A DNA stretch of 13,770 nucleotides, from contig JASIGS010000263.1 of assembly GCA_030052355.1 (NCBI GenBank), forward strand, positions 1-13,770, in the 5' to 3' direction. The DNA comes from Streptosporangiaceae bacterium. GTDB taxonomy: Bacteria; Actinomycetota; Actinomycetes; Streptosporangiales; Streptosporangiaceae. The position numbers were made by a program, and so were the translations under genes. The notes under the pieces were generated by a model that saw nothing but the letters and a program-made list of their open reading frames with translations, searched no databases and had not been told where the DNA came from. Every line of letters starts with the position of its first letter. The stretch's first letter is position 1. Below, piece by piece: positions 6,415 through 13,770 of the stretch.

Positions 6415-8742
6415 ATGACCGAGGGACAGGATGCGGTCGGCGCGCCAAAGCAATGGGGCGCCGGGATTCCCACCGCCGGGCCCGGTATTCCGCAGGCCGC
6501 GGCGGATATGGCTGTCCCTTCGGTAGCGCCCGGGGCCGGTTTCTCCGGGGCACCCGTTCCTGCCGCGCCCGTCCCTTCCGCTGCTGCGTCGGCCCCGTCT
6601 TCTGCGCCCGTTCCTGGTTCGCCGGGTCCTGCTGTTCCCGCCTCGGCTCAGGGCACCCGCCCCGAGTGGCCGACAGCTGCCAGTCGGGTGGACGAGCGCC
6701 AGCTGGGCGACGGGAAAGCAGCGGCGGGGGCCAAGTCCGGACATGGCTGGCCCGGCGGCCCGCAGTCCCCGGCCGGCGGCCCGCGGACAGGCGAAGCCAA
6801 GTCCGGCGTCGGCTGGCCCGCGACGCAGCCCAGTCCGGACGACACGCCCCCCGGCCAGTCCTCCGCAGGCCAGCGGACCGCGGAAGGCACCCAAGAGCAA
6901 GAGCCTGAGGAGATTGAGCCTTTCGTGCGGGTGGACGCCCGCAAGCTCGAGGCAGCGCTGCTCGGCCTGCGCCACCCGATAGTCACGGTCCCGCTCCCGC
7001 TGGAGACGCCAGGAGTCGCTGCCGCCCGGGCCGAGCGGCACAAGCTGCTGAGCCAGATCGACGACTACCTGCTGCCCAGGCTGCGCCAGTCGGGCGCGCC
7101 CATCCTCGTCGCCATGGTCGGGTCAACCGGAGCGGGCAAGTCCACGCTGGTGAACAGCCTGGTCGGCAAGCAGGTGAGCGCCACCGGAATTCGCCGGCCC
7201 ACCACCAACAGCCCGGTGCTGGCTTGCCATCCGGACGACATCCAGTGGTTCGCCGAGAACGTGTTCCTGCCCACACTGCCGCGCGTGCGGCAGCAGGGAC
7301 TGGCGATGCCGGGCCGAGACGGGCTGCTGGTGCTGGCGGCCTGCGAGGACATGCCGCAGGGTGTGGCGCTGCTGGACACGCCCGACATCGACTCCGTGGT
7401 CCAGGCGCACCACGACTTCGCGCATCAGTTCCTCGACGCTTCGGACCTGTGGCTGTTCATGACGACGGCCCGTCGGTACGCAGACGCGGCGGTGTGGGAG
7501 ATGCTCAAGGACGCCCGCGACCGCGGCGCTGCACTCGCCATCGCGCTGTCCAGAGTGCCACCGTCCGCCGCGCTCGAGCTGGCCGCGCACTTCGACGCCA
7601 TGCTCGAGGCGAACGGCCTGCATGACGTCAGGCGGTTCATCATCCCGGAGACGGTGGTCATCGAAGACAAGCTGCCGGCTGGGGTGGCCGCCCCGGTCAG
7701 GGAGTGGCTGTCGGACACCGCCCGGCGCGAGGACCGCAGGGTAGCGGTCTTGACCCAGACGATGTCCGGCGTGCTCGACACGTTCCGCGTCAGGGTCCCC
7801 GCCCTTGCCGACCAGGTGCGGGCTCAGCTCGTAGTGCGGCGCGAGCTGCAGGATGTGGTCGACACGGCCTACTCGGCCGGCCTGACCGAGTTCGACGAGG
7901 CACTCCGGAGCGGGTCGTTGCTGAGCGGGGAGGTGCTTGCCCGCTGGCAGGACTTCGCCGGGAAGGGCGACCTCCTGCGCGCTCTTCAGGTCCGTCGCAA
8001 GGGCGGCGGCCACGGTGGCAAGCCCAGGAACCAGCGCCTGCCCGCGGGGGCCGCGGCGCTGAAGTCCGCCCTCGCCGCCAGCCTTGAGTCTCTCGTCGTG
8101 GCCGTGACCAACCGGGCCGCCGAGCAGGCCGTGGCAGGCTGGCGGTGGCATCCGGCGGGCGCGGCGCTGTTGGCGGGGCTCGGCCCGCAGCCGGGCCGGC
8201 GGACCGACGGAACGCCCGAGTCCAGCGAGGCGGACTATGTGGCGGCTGCGCTGGCTGACCTGGGCATAGCTACCCGGGCCAATCCAGCCGGAGAGGTGGC
8301 TGACCCCGACGCGCTCGCCAGAGCCAGCAGCGGGCTAGCGGCCGTGGCCGCGCGGGCGGTCGGCAACTGGCAGGAGAACGTGCTGCATCTCGTCCAGGCC
8401 GAGAAAGTGACGAAACGGTCGATAGCTCGCGTAGTTTCTTTCGATGACGAGTGCCTTGCCCTGACGCTCTCGATCGGAGTCCTTGCGTACGCGCAACCGG
8501 ACGGGCAGCTATCCGATGGCGCAGGCGCCGTGCCCCAGGAGCTGCTGACGTCCTTGTTCGGGGCTGGCCTGCTGCGTGACATCGGCAGCAGGATCCGGCT
8601 CGACCTGCACGAGCGAGTCGCGCTGCTGCTCGAGGAAGAGGCACGGAGGTTCGCAGGCGTGCTCGATGCTCACGAGGTGCCTGACCTGATGATCGCAACC
8701 GAGCTGCTGCAGGCCGGGTTCACACTCGAGAGCGTCCGATGA
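6415..8742 (+). CDS. dynA: Dynamin-like GTPase, DynA-type, soluble, with long disordered N-terminus
   Basis: This is a 775-residue dynamin/YfjP-type P-loop GTPase. Residues 1-165 are Pro/Ala/Gly-rich and probably disordered; the GTPase domain follows. G1 is GSTGAGKS at 236-243, the G2 threonines lie in RRPTTN (T263/T264), and G3 is DTPDIDS at 321-327. The usual G4 motif (T/NKxD) is missing; the equivalent strand reads ALSRVPPS around 377-384. The C-terminal half is mostly helical with a basic Gly-rich insert (RKGGGHGGKPRNQR) and no membrane segment. The gene overlaps the next GTPase by ATGA, so the two are translationally coupled. Pairing of a soluble with a membrane-anchored dynamin-like protein, followed by an SSB and EttA, resembles Streptomyces dynA-dynB, whose products stabilise FtsZ rings at sporulation septa. 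The dynA assignment rests on this architecture and order, not on an alignment. Confidence 0.75.
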   Translation: MTEGQDAVGAPKQWGAGIPTAGPGIPQAAADMAVPSVAPGAGFSGAPVPAAPVPSAAASAPSSAPVPGSPGPAVPASAQGTRPEWPTAASRVDERQLGDGKAAAGAKSGHGWPGGPQSPAGGPRTGEAKSGVGWPATQPSPDDTPPGQSSAGQRTAEGTQEQEPEEIEPFVRVDARKLEAALLGLRHPIVTVPLPLETPGVAAARAERHKLLSQIDDYLLPRLRQSGAPILVAMVGSTGAGKSTLVNSLVGKQVSATGIRRPTTNSPVLACHPDDIQWFAENVFLPTLPRVRQQGLAMPGRDGLLVLAACEDMPQGVALLDTPDIDSVVQAHHDFAHQFLDASDLWLFMTTARRYADAAVWEMLKDARDRGAALAIALSRVPPSAALELAAHFDAMLEANGLHDVRRFIIPETVVIEDKLPAGVAAPVREWLSDTARREDRRVAVLTQTMSGVLDTFRVRVPALADQVRAQLVVRRELQDVVDTAYSAGLTEFDEALRSGSLLSGEVLARWQDFAGKGDLLRALQVRRKGGGHGGKPRNQRLPAGAAALKSALAASLESLVVAVTNRAAEQAVAGWRWHPAGAALLAGLGPQPGRRTDGTPESSEADYVAAALADLGIATRANPAGEVADPDALARASSGLAAVAARAVGNWQENVLHLVQAEKVTKRSIARVVSFDDECLALTLSIGVLAYAQPDGQLSDGAGAVPQELLTSLFGAGLLRDIGSRIRLDLHERVALLLEEEARRFAGVLDAHEVPDLMIATELLQAGFTLESVR
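6730..6819 (+). repeat. Direct repeat inside the disordered N-terminus of the DynA-like gene
   Basis: Two 24-bp copies (6730-6753 and 6796-6819, 20 of 24 bases identical) lie 66 bases apart and encode AKSGHGWP and AKSGVGWP. They are in phase with the reading frame. The motif could be a short peptide docking site or simply a past duplication. Confidence 0.7.
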
Positions 8743-10475
8743 CCGCGACAATGACGGCTTCCGCGCAGACGGCCGCCAACCGGGCAGGGCTGTCCACCCG
8801 GCTGACCGCGCTCGCCAGGATGGTCCAGATCGGCAACGCCAGAAGCGGACCTGACGGGTTCAGCGACGAGCTTCTCGCCGCGGCGGGCGACCTGCTGACG
8901 CGGGCTGGGGAGCGCCTCATGCTGTCCTCCGAGCACACCGTGGTGGCCCTCGCCGGGGGCACGGGGAGCGGCAAGTCATCGCTGTTCAACCAAGTGGCGG
9001 GCGCAGACTTCTCGACCGTGGGCGTGACCAGGCCGGTGACCAGGGAGGCCCACGCTTGCGTCTGGGGCATGGCGGGCTCGGGTCCGCTGCTGGAGTGGCT
9101 AGGTGTGCCGCGCAGGTACCGCTACGCGCGGGCCAGCGCGCTGAGCCGGGGTGAGCAGTCGATGAACGGGCTCGTCCTGCTGGACATGCCCGACCACGAC
9201 TCGGTCATGGGTCACGCTACGGACCTGGTGGACAAGCTGGTCGGCATGTCGGACCTGCTGGTGTGGGTGCTCGACCCGCAGAAGTACGCCGACGCCGCCG
9301 TGCACAGGCGCTTTCTCGTGCCGCTGGCCGGCCACTCAGAGGTCGTCGCCGTGGTGCTCAACCAGGCCGACCTGCTGACTCCGGGCGAGATCGAGGACTG
9401 CGTGCAGGACCTGCGGCGCCTGCTGGACTCCGAAGGCCTGCAGAACACGCAAATCCTGGTCACCTCGGCGCTCACCGGCGCCGGCATCGAGGAGTTGCGC
9501 AAGCTGCTGATCGAGGCCGTGTCCGCGAGGAGGGCCGCCGTCGCCCGCATCTCTGCCGACGTCGACCGGGTCGTCGCGCGATTCGAGCGCTACGCAACCG
9601 CGGCCGGTGACGGCGCCGCGGCCGATGACGGCGCCGCAGCGGCCGATAACGCCGCCCCGGGCAGCGGATCCGTGACGGACATCGTGCCGGCCGGCTCACA
9701 GGAGGAGCTGACCGCGGCCTTCGCCAGTGCCTCCGGAGTGCCCGCCATCGGCGAAGCGCTGCGCAGCGCCAAGGAACTGCGGGCGATGGACTACGTCGGC
9801 TGGCCGGTCAGCTGGATTACTGAGCGGCTGACGAGCCGTGACCCGGTGCGCAAGATCAAGCTCGGCAGGCTCTGGCAGGAGCTGCGCGACGTCGCGGCGG
9901 GGCCAACAGGCGCGCAGCAGGCCGAGATCGACAACGCGCTCACCAGGGTTGCGGACGAACTGGCGCCGCCCCTGCCGCGGCCGTGGTCGCGGACGGTGAT
10001 GGCCGCAGCGAGATCGAGGTCTGAGGACATCCCGGCGGCACTCGGTGCGGAGATCCGCGCCGCGCTGCCCGAGGGGGCTGCTGTCAGCCCGTGGTGGCGG
10101 GCTGTCGGGGTGCTGCAGGGCCTGTTCCTTGGCAGTGCGCTGGTCGGGCTGGCCTGGCTGGCGGCGCTCGTGGTCTGCGGGGTGTTCGGTGTCGGGTCGG
10201 GGATTCCCCGGTTGTTCAGCAGCGTCCTGCTGGTTCCGGTGGCGGCGGCGGTCGTTGTCGTCGCGCTGGTGGCCGGCTGGCTCACAGGGCAGGCGTGTGC
10301 CGGGAGGGTCAGCAGCTCCGCCGAGCGGGAGACGGAGCTGCTCACCGATGCAATCCGCCAGCGCATGGCTGGCGTGGTACATGACATGGTGATCGTTCCC
10401 GTCGAGATCGAGATCTCCGAGTTCGAGCGATTCCGGTCCGAGCTTCGCGCTGCCTCCGCGGCCGGGAGTCACTAG
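8739..10475 (+). CDS. dynB: Membrane-anchored dynamin-like GTPase, DynB-type
   Basis: This is a 578-residue GTPase with a complete motif set. G1 is GGTGSGKSS at 73-81, G2 lies in GVTRPVTRE, G3 is DMPDHDS from D149, G4 is NQAD at 208-211, and a G5-like TSALTGAG follows. Residues about 288-312 are an Ala/Asp/Gly-rich spacer. Two hydrophobic helices at about 455-480 and 487-512 form a membrane hairpin, followed by a charged cytoplasmic tail. Bacterial dynamin-like proteins use such a hairpin or paddle to bind and reshape membrane. Its ATG overlaps the upstream stop as ATGA, which indicates coupled translation and probably a heteromeric complex with the DynA-like partner. In Streptomyces, DynB is the membrane-anchored partner that contacts the divisome. 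The family assignment is firm; the dynB name rests on order and topology. Confidence 0.8.
   Translation: MTATMTASAQTAANRAGLSTRLTALARMVQIGNARSGPDGFSDELLAAAGDLLTRAGERLMLSSEHTVVALAGGTGSGKSSLFNQVAGADFSTVGVTRPVTREAHACVWGMAGSGPLLEWLGVPRRYRYARASALSRGEQSMNGLVLLDMPDHDSVMGHATDLVDKLVGMSDLLVWVLDPQKYADAAVHRRFLVPLAGHSEVVAVVLNQADLLTPGEIEDCVQDLRRLLDSEGLQNTQILVTSALTGAGIEELRKLLIEAVSARRAAVARISADVDRVVARFERYATAAGDGAAADDGAAAADNAAPGSGSVTDIVPAGSQEELTAAFASASGVPAIGEALRSAKELRAMDYVGWPVSWITERLTSRDPVRKIKLGRLWQELRDVAAGPTGAQQAEIDNALTRVADELAPPLPRPWSRTVMAAARSRSEDIPAALGAEIRAALPEGAAVSPWWRAVGVLQGLFLGSALVGLAWLAALVVCGVFGVGSGIPRLFSSVLLVPVAAAVVVVALVAGWLTGQACAGRVSSSAERETELLTDAIRQRMAGVVHDMVIVPVEIEISEFERFRSELRAASAAGSH
9606..9656 (+). 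repeat. Imperfect 18-21 bp tandem repeat coding an Ala/Asp spacer
   Basis: Units at 9606-9623, 9624-9644 and a shortened one at 9645-9656 share G(A/G)TGACGGCGCCGC. They encode GDGAAA, DDGAAAA and DNAA. The repeat lies in frame between the GTPase domain and the helical part, where length changes would be tolerated. Confidence 0.6.
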
Positions 10476-10563
10476 CCAGGGCGTCCATCTTCGTCCGGCC
10501 GTCCGCGGTCGGCTCGCGCCAGTCTGGCCTTCGGCATCCACAAGCCCGGCGCGCCGCTCTTAG

Positions 10564-10572
10564 TTGTCCACA
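10564..10572. promoter_or_regulatory. Perfect match to the actinobacterial DnaA box, upstream of ssb
   Basis: TTGTCCACA equals the preferred Streptomyces DnaA-box sequence. It lies in the 231-bp gap between the dynamin-like genes and ssb, 135 bases before the SSB start. A poor relative (GCATCCACA, 6 of 9) lies at 10534-10542. A single box could serve DnaA-dependent control of ssb; it is not an origin. Confidence 0.45.
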
Positions 10573-10592
10573 GGTGACCGTCGTTCATCGTG

Positions 10593-10654
10593 GTGGTCCT
10601 GCGAACAGGCCAATCCTTGAAGTCACCCCGGCGGCCAGCAGCCGCCAGGACCAC
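10593..10654. promoter_or_regulatory. Nested inverted repeats in the ssb leader
   Basis: Outer arms GTGGTCCTG (10593-10601) and CAGGACCAC (10646-10654) are perfectly complementary over 9 bp. Inside lies a 6-bp hairpin, GGCGGC-CAGCA-GCCGCC (10630-10646), which shares base 10646 with the outer arm. The structure lies 53-114 bases before the ssb start, so it could fold in the leader RNA or end transcripts from the upstream operon. Confidence 0.45.
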
Positions 10655-10692
10655 GAGGGCGGGTCCGTGCCTCCCTCGCCGTTAACAGACTC

Positions 10693-10700
10693 AAGGAGGT
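10693..10700 (+). promoter_or_regulatory. Ribosome binding site of ssb
   Basis: AAGGAGGT lies 6 bases before ATG 10707. It is one of the two strongest SD sequences in the window and fixes the start of ssb. Confidence 0.9.
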
Positions 10701-10706
10701 CCGGTA

Positions 10707-11285
10707 ATGGTCAATCAGGCGTCAGTCTGCGTGTCCGGCTACGTCGCCACGACACCGAGCAGGGTTCCCAACAGATCCGGGGAGCAGATGCTGTCCATGC
10801 GGATCGGCTGGACGCCACGGCGGTTCGATCGCACGGCCGAGAAGTGGAAGGACGAGCCCAGCTCGTTCGCCACGGTCGTCTGCTTCCGCAAGCTAGCCGA
10901 GAACGCGGCAACGTGCCTGCGCAAGGGCGATCCCGTCGTGGTCAAGGGCACGCTGCGGATCCGTGAGTACGAGGATCAGAAGGGAGTCCGCCGCACGACT
11001 GCCGACATCATCGCCGACTCGATCGGGCACGATCTGGGTCACGGGGTCTCGTCGTTCATCAAGTCGCGGCCGCAGACGAACCTGACCGCGGTCGAGCAGG
11101 AAGCGGCCGACGAAGCCGCCGGGAGCCTCGCCCAGCAGGCAGATGACGAGGCGGACTTGGCCTCGGTCGAGCCAGTCGAACTGGATGAGACCGGGGAGCC
11201 AGAAGACGACGAGGGGGCGGATGCCGTCGGTGGCGACCTGGAGGCGCTGGCCATAGCGGGCGAGCAGCTTCTCGCGCCCGCGTGA
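10707..11285 (+). CDS. ssbB: Single-stranded DNA-binding protein, SsbB type
   Basis: This is a 192-residue protein that coats single-stranded DNA. Residues about 1-112 form the OB fold: VSVSGYVATTP-like strand 1 (here SVCVSGYVATTP), LSMRIGWTPRRFD, SSFATVVCFRKLAENAATCLRKGDPVVVKGTLRIREYEDQKGVRRTTADIIADSIGHDL is the rest of the family core. The remaining 80 residues are acidic (many D/E between about 130 and 180) and disordered. The tail does not end in the DDDIPF-like tip by which housekeeping SSBs recruit partners; it ends in EQLLAPA. A tip-less paralogue next to dynAB-like genes and ettA matches Streptomyces SsbB, which is needed for chromosome segregation during sporulation. It is separated from the upstream operon by 231 bases and has its own strong SD and a terminator, so it may be transcribed alone. 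The SSB call is firm; the SsbB call is inferred. Confidence 0.9.
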   Translation: MVNQASVCVSGYVATTPSRVPNRSGEQMLSMRIGWTPRRFDRTAEKWKDEPSSFATVVCFRKLAENAATCLRKGDPVVVKGTLRIREYEDQKGVRRTTADIIADSIGHDLGHGVSSFIKSRPQTNLTAVEQEAADEAAGSLAQQADDEADLASVEPVELDETGEPEDDEGADAVGGDLEALAIAGEQLLAPA

Positions 11286-11297
11286 GCCGGGGCGCCG

Positions 11298-11339
11298 TCC
11301 GCGATCGGGCCTGGGAGTTGTGCCCGGCCCGGTCGCGGA
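11298..11339 (+). terminator. Long GC-rich hairpin terminator after ssb
   Basis: A 14-bp stem (11298-11311 with 11326-11339, one T-G wobble) has a 14-base loop that can add GGG/CCC pairing. It starts 13 bases after the ssb stop. It lacks a T-run, like many actinomycete terminators. It separates ssb from ettA. Confidence 0.8.
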
Positions 11340-11363
11340 GGGCCCCGAACTGGCATGTCGTGG

Positions 11364-11399
11364 TTATGAGCCCTCGGTGCGTGCCCCTACCCTGGATGC

Positions 11400-11400
<1 letters not shown>
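11364..11400 (+). promoter_or_regulatory. Leaderless promoter of ettA
   Basis: TACCCT (11388-11393) fits the TAnnnT -10 pattern and occupies positions -12 to -7 relative to the A of ATG 11400. That is the spacing seen where transcription begins at the start codon. A weak -35 candidate, TTATGA (11364-11369), lies 18 bases upstream. No ribosome site precedes the ATG, which agrees with a leaderless mRNA. Confidence 0.6.
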
Positions 11401-13050
<1,650 letters not shown>

Positions 13051-13064
<14 letters not shown>

Positions 13065-13171
13065 GCCGCCGCCTCACCCGGGGACTGAGCCGACCGGGGA
13101 CTGAGCGGACCGGGAGCCGAGCGGACCGGCAGCCGAGCGGACCGGCAGCCGAGCGGACCGGGACTGGGCCG
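13051..13171. repeat. 16-bp tandem repeat array at the ettA 3' end
   Basis: Five full 16-bp units run from 13078 to 13157 (starts 13078, 13094, 13110, 13126, 13142), with a partial sixth to 13171. Their form is CCGG(G/C)(G)A(C/G)(T/C)(G/C)GAGC(G/C)GA; units 4 and 5 are identical. A related copy at 13051-13068 (TCACCCGGGG-CTGAGCCG) contains the ettA stop codon. The array probably grew out of the end of the gene. It lies between two convergent genes. Confidence 0.85.
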
Positions 13172-13185
13172 CCGCCCTGCGACAC

Positions 13186-13770
13186 TCATCGCACCAGGTG
13201 CACGTCGGTGTGGACGATGACTCCGTCGGCCACCTTGTAGGTTCCCTCGTACCGCTTCACCGTGCCGTCGGTTTGCTTGGCCGTCAGCCGGGCGGTGACG
13301 ACGCCGCTTTTGGTCGTCCCGAGGATCTCCAGGCTGTCGTGCGCGGTGCCGGTGAAGCCTGCCTCGAACGTCGTGAGGGTCTCGCCTGCTGTGTCCTGGT
13401 TCAGCTTCCAGGCCTTGAAATAGTCGTGGCTGTTGATGGCGGCGAAGTACGCCTGCACCGTCGCATCTGCCGAGAGGGGCCGGCTGGCGGTGGCGGAAGT
13501 GCCGCCGGAGTGTGAGCCGGGCGCGCGGTGGCTGAGAAGCCGGTAACCAACTCCGGCCAGGCCGGCCAGCACGACCACCGCTATCAGCAGCACGGCGGCC
13601 TGTGTCCGGCGCCGCCGCGGGCTCTGCGGCGCTATGGGCCGGGCAGGGGACCGGTGCGTGCGAGGCGCCCGGCCAGCATCTGCCGCGGGCCGCGCCCGTG
13701 GAGTTCGCGGCGCGTCTGGCCAGTGCCCGGCGCGAGCGTCGCGCGCCGTCTCCGGAACGCCGTCGACGCC
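13186..13770 (-). CDS. Partial single-pass membrane protein with extracytoplasmic NTF2-like domain (hypothetical)
   Basis: The frame is open from the right window edge to the TGA at 13186-13188, giving at least 194 residues; its true start lies beyond the edge. The visible part begins with a Pro/Arg/Ala-rich cytoplasmic stretch of about 58 residues ending in RRRRTQAA. One transmembrane helix (LLIAVVVLAGLAGVGYRLL) follows, then a Ser/Gly/Thr linker and a compact domain of about 90 residues. That domain starts ATVQAYFAAINSHDYFKAWKL and continues in alternating strands to TDVHLVR. The YFxAINxxDYxxAW pattern suggests the cone-shaped NTF2/SnoaL-like fold common in exported actinobacterial proteins, but I do not recognise a named family. 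An in-frame GTG at 13593 would be an alternative start; it would remove the positive charges flanking the helix, so it is less likely. Convergent with ettA. Confidence 0.65.
   Translation of the reverse strand, partial: GVDGVPETARDARAGHWPDAPRTPRARPAADAGRAPRTHRSPARPIAPQSPRRRRTQAAVLLIAVVVLAGLAGVGYRLLSHRAPGSHSGGTSATASRPLSADATVQAYFAAINSHDYFKAWKLNQDTAGETLTTFEAGFTGTAHDSLEILGTTKSGVVTARLTAKQTDGTVKRYEGTYKVADGVIVHTDVHLVR

Noticed and set aside
6390..6415. CAGGAGACCCGG resembling the 3' conserved part of cobalamin riboswitches
   Set aside because: The other conserved blocks are absent, it overlaps the ribosome site of a GTPase gene, and the downstream gene has no link to B12.
5557..7041. 494-codon open frame on the minus strand spanning the intergenic gap
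   Set aside because: It runs antisense through the ends of bluB-cobT and the DynA-like gene, is Arg/Gly/Pro-rich, and shows no motif or ribosome site.
7123..8151. 342-codon minus-strand frame opposite the DynA-like gene
   Set aside because: Shadow of a gene with verified GTPase motifs; composition typical of antisense frames.
11396..11398. Upstream ATG as the ettA start
   Set aside because: It is out of frame with the EttA coding sequence; ATG 11400 gives the family N-terminus.
13078..13171. Possible CRISPR array or IS end
   Set aside because: 16-bp contiguous units without unique spacers; no transposase or inverted termini.

Overview
The window is high-GC chromosomal DNA in which every gene has G/C-rich third codon positions. 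Five features point to a filamentous, probably sporulating member of the Actinomycetota (Streptomyces/Streptosporangiales-like): a BluB-CobT fusion, paired dynamin-like GTPases followed by an SsbB-type SSB and EttA, a leaderless TAnnnT promoter, a TTGTCCACA-type DnaA box, and a DUF1906 lipoprotein. I cannot name the genus. Seven complete genes lie on the plus strand. One partial gene on the minus strand runs off the right edge.

Region 1 (1-3217) is cell-surface. A secreted lipoprotein joins an Rv2525c-like glycoside-hydrolase-like domain (DUF1906) to a seven-bladed PLL-type lectin propeller. It is followed by a four-helix GtrA-family membrane protein and a strong intrinsic terminator.

Region 2 (3218-6180) is late cobalamin biosynthesis. 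A GC-rich leader with four tandem 18-19 bp repeats precedes cobH (precorrin-8X methylmutase). Twenty bases further on is a fused bluB-cobT gene, which makes the lower ligand DMB and activates it to alpha-ribazole phosphate. No other cob genes and no recognisable B12 riboswitch are present. The 425-bp gap after this pair carries a G-quadruplex-type motif and a long inverted repeat.

Region 3 (6375-11339) holds two dynamin-like GTPases overlapping by ATGA, resembling Streptomyces DynA/DynB, which stabilise FtsZ rings during sporulation septation. An SSB of the SsbB type follows, with its own leader containing a perfect actinobacterial DnaA-box match and a hairpin terminator after it. Septation and chromosome-segregation functions therefore sit together.

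Region 4 (11340-13770) contains ettA, the ABC-F translational throttle. It is apparently expressed from a leaderless promoter and is followed by a 16-bp tandem repeat. A convergent partial gene for a single-pass membrane protein completes the window.

I found no tRNA, rRNA, insertion sequence, CRISPR array or clear sign of horizontal transfer. The content looks like core actinomycete chromosome. The most interesting points are the domain architectures, the dynAB-ssbB-ettA neighbourhood and the non-coding structures.
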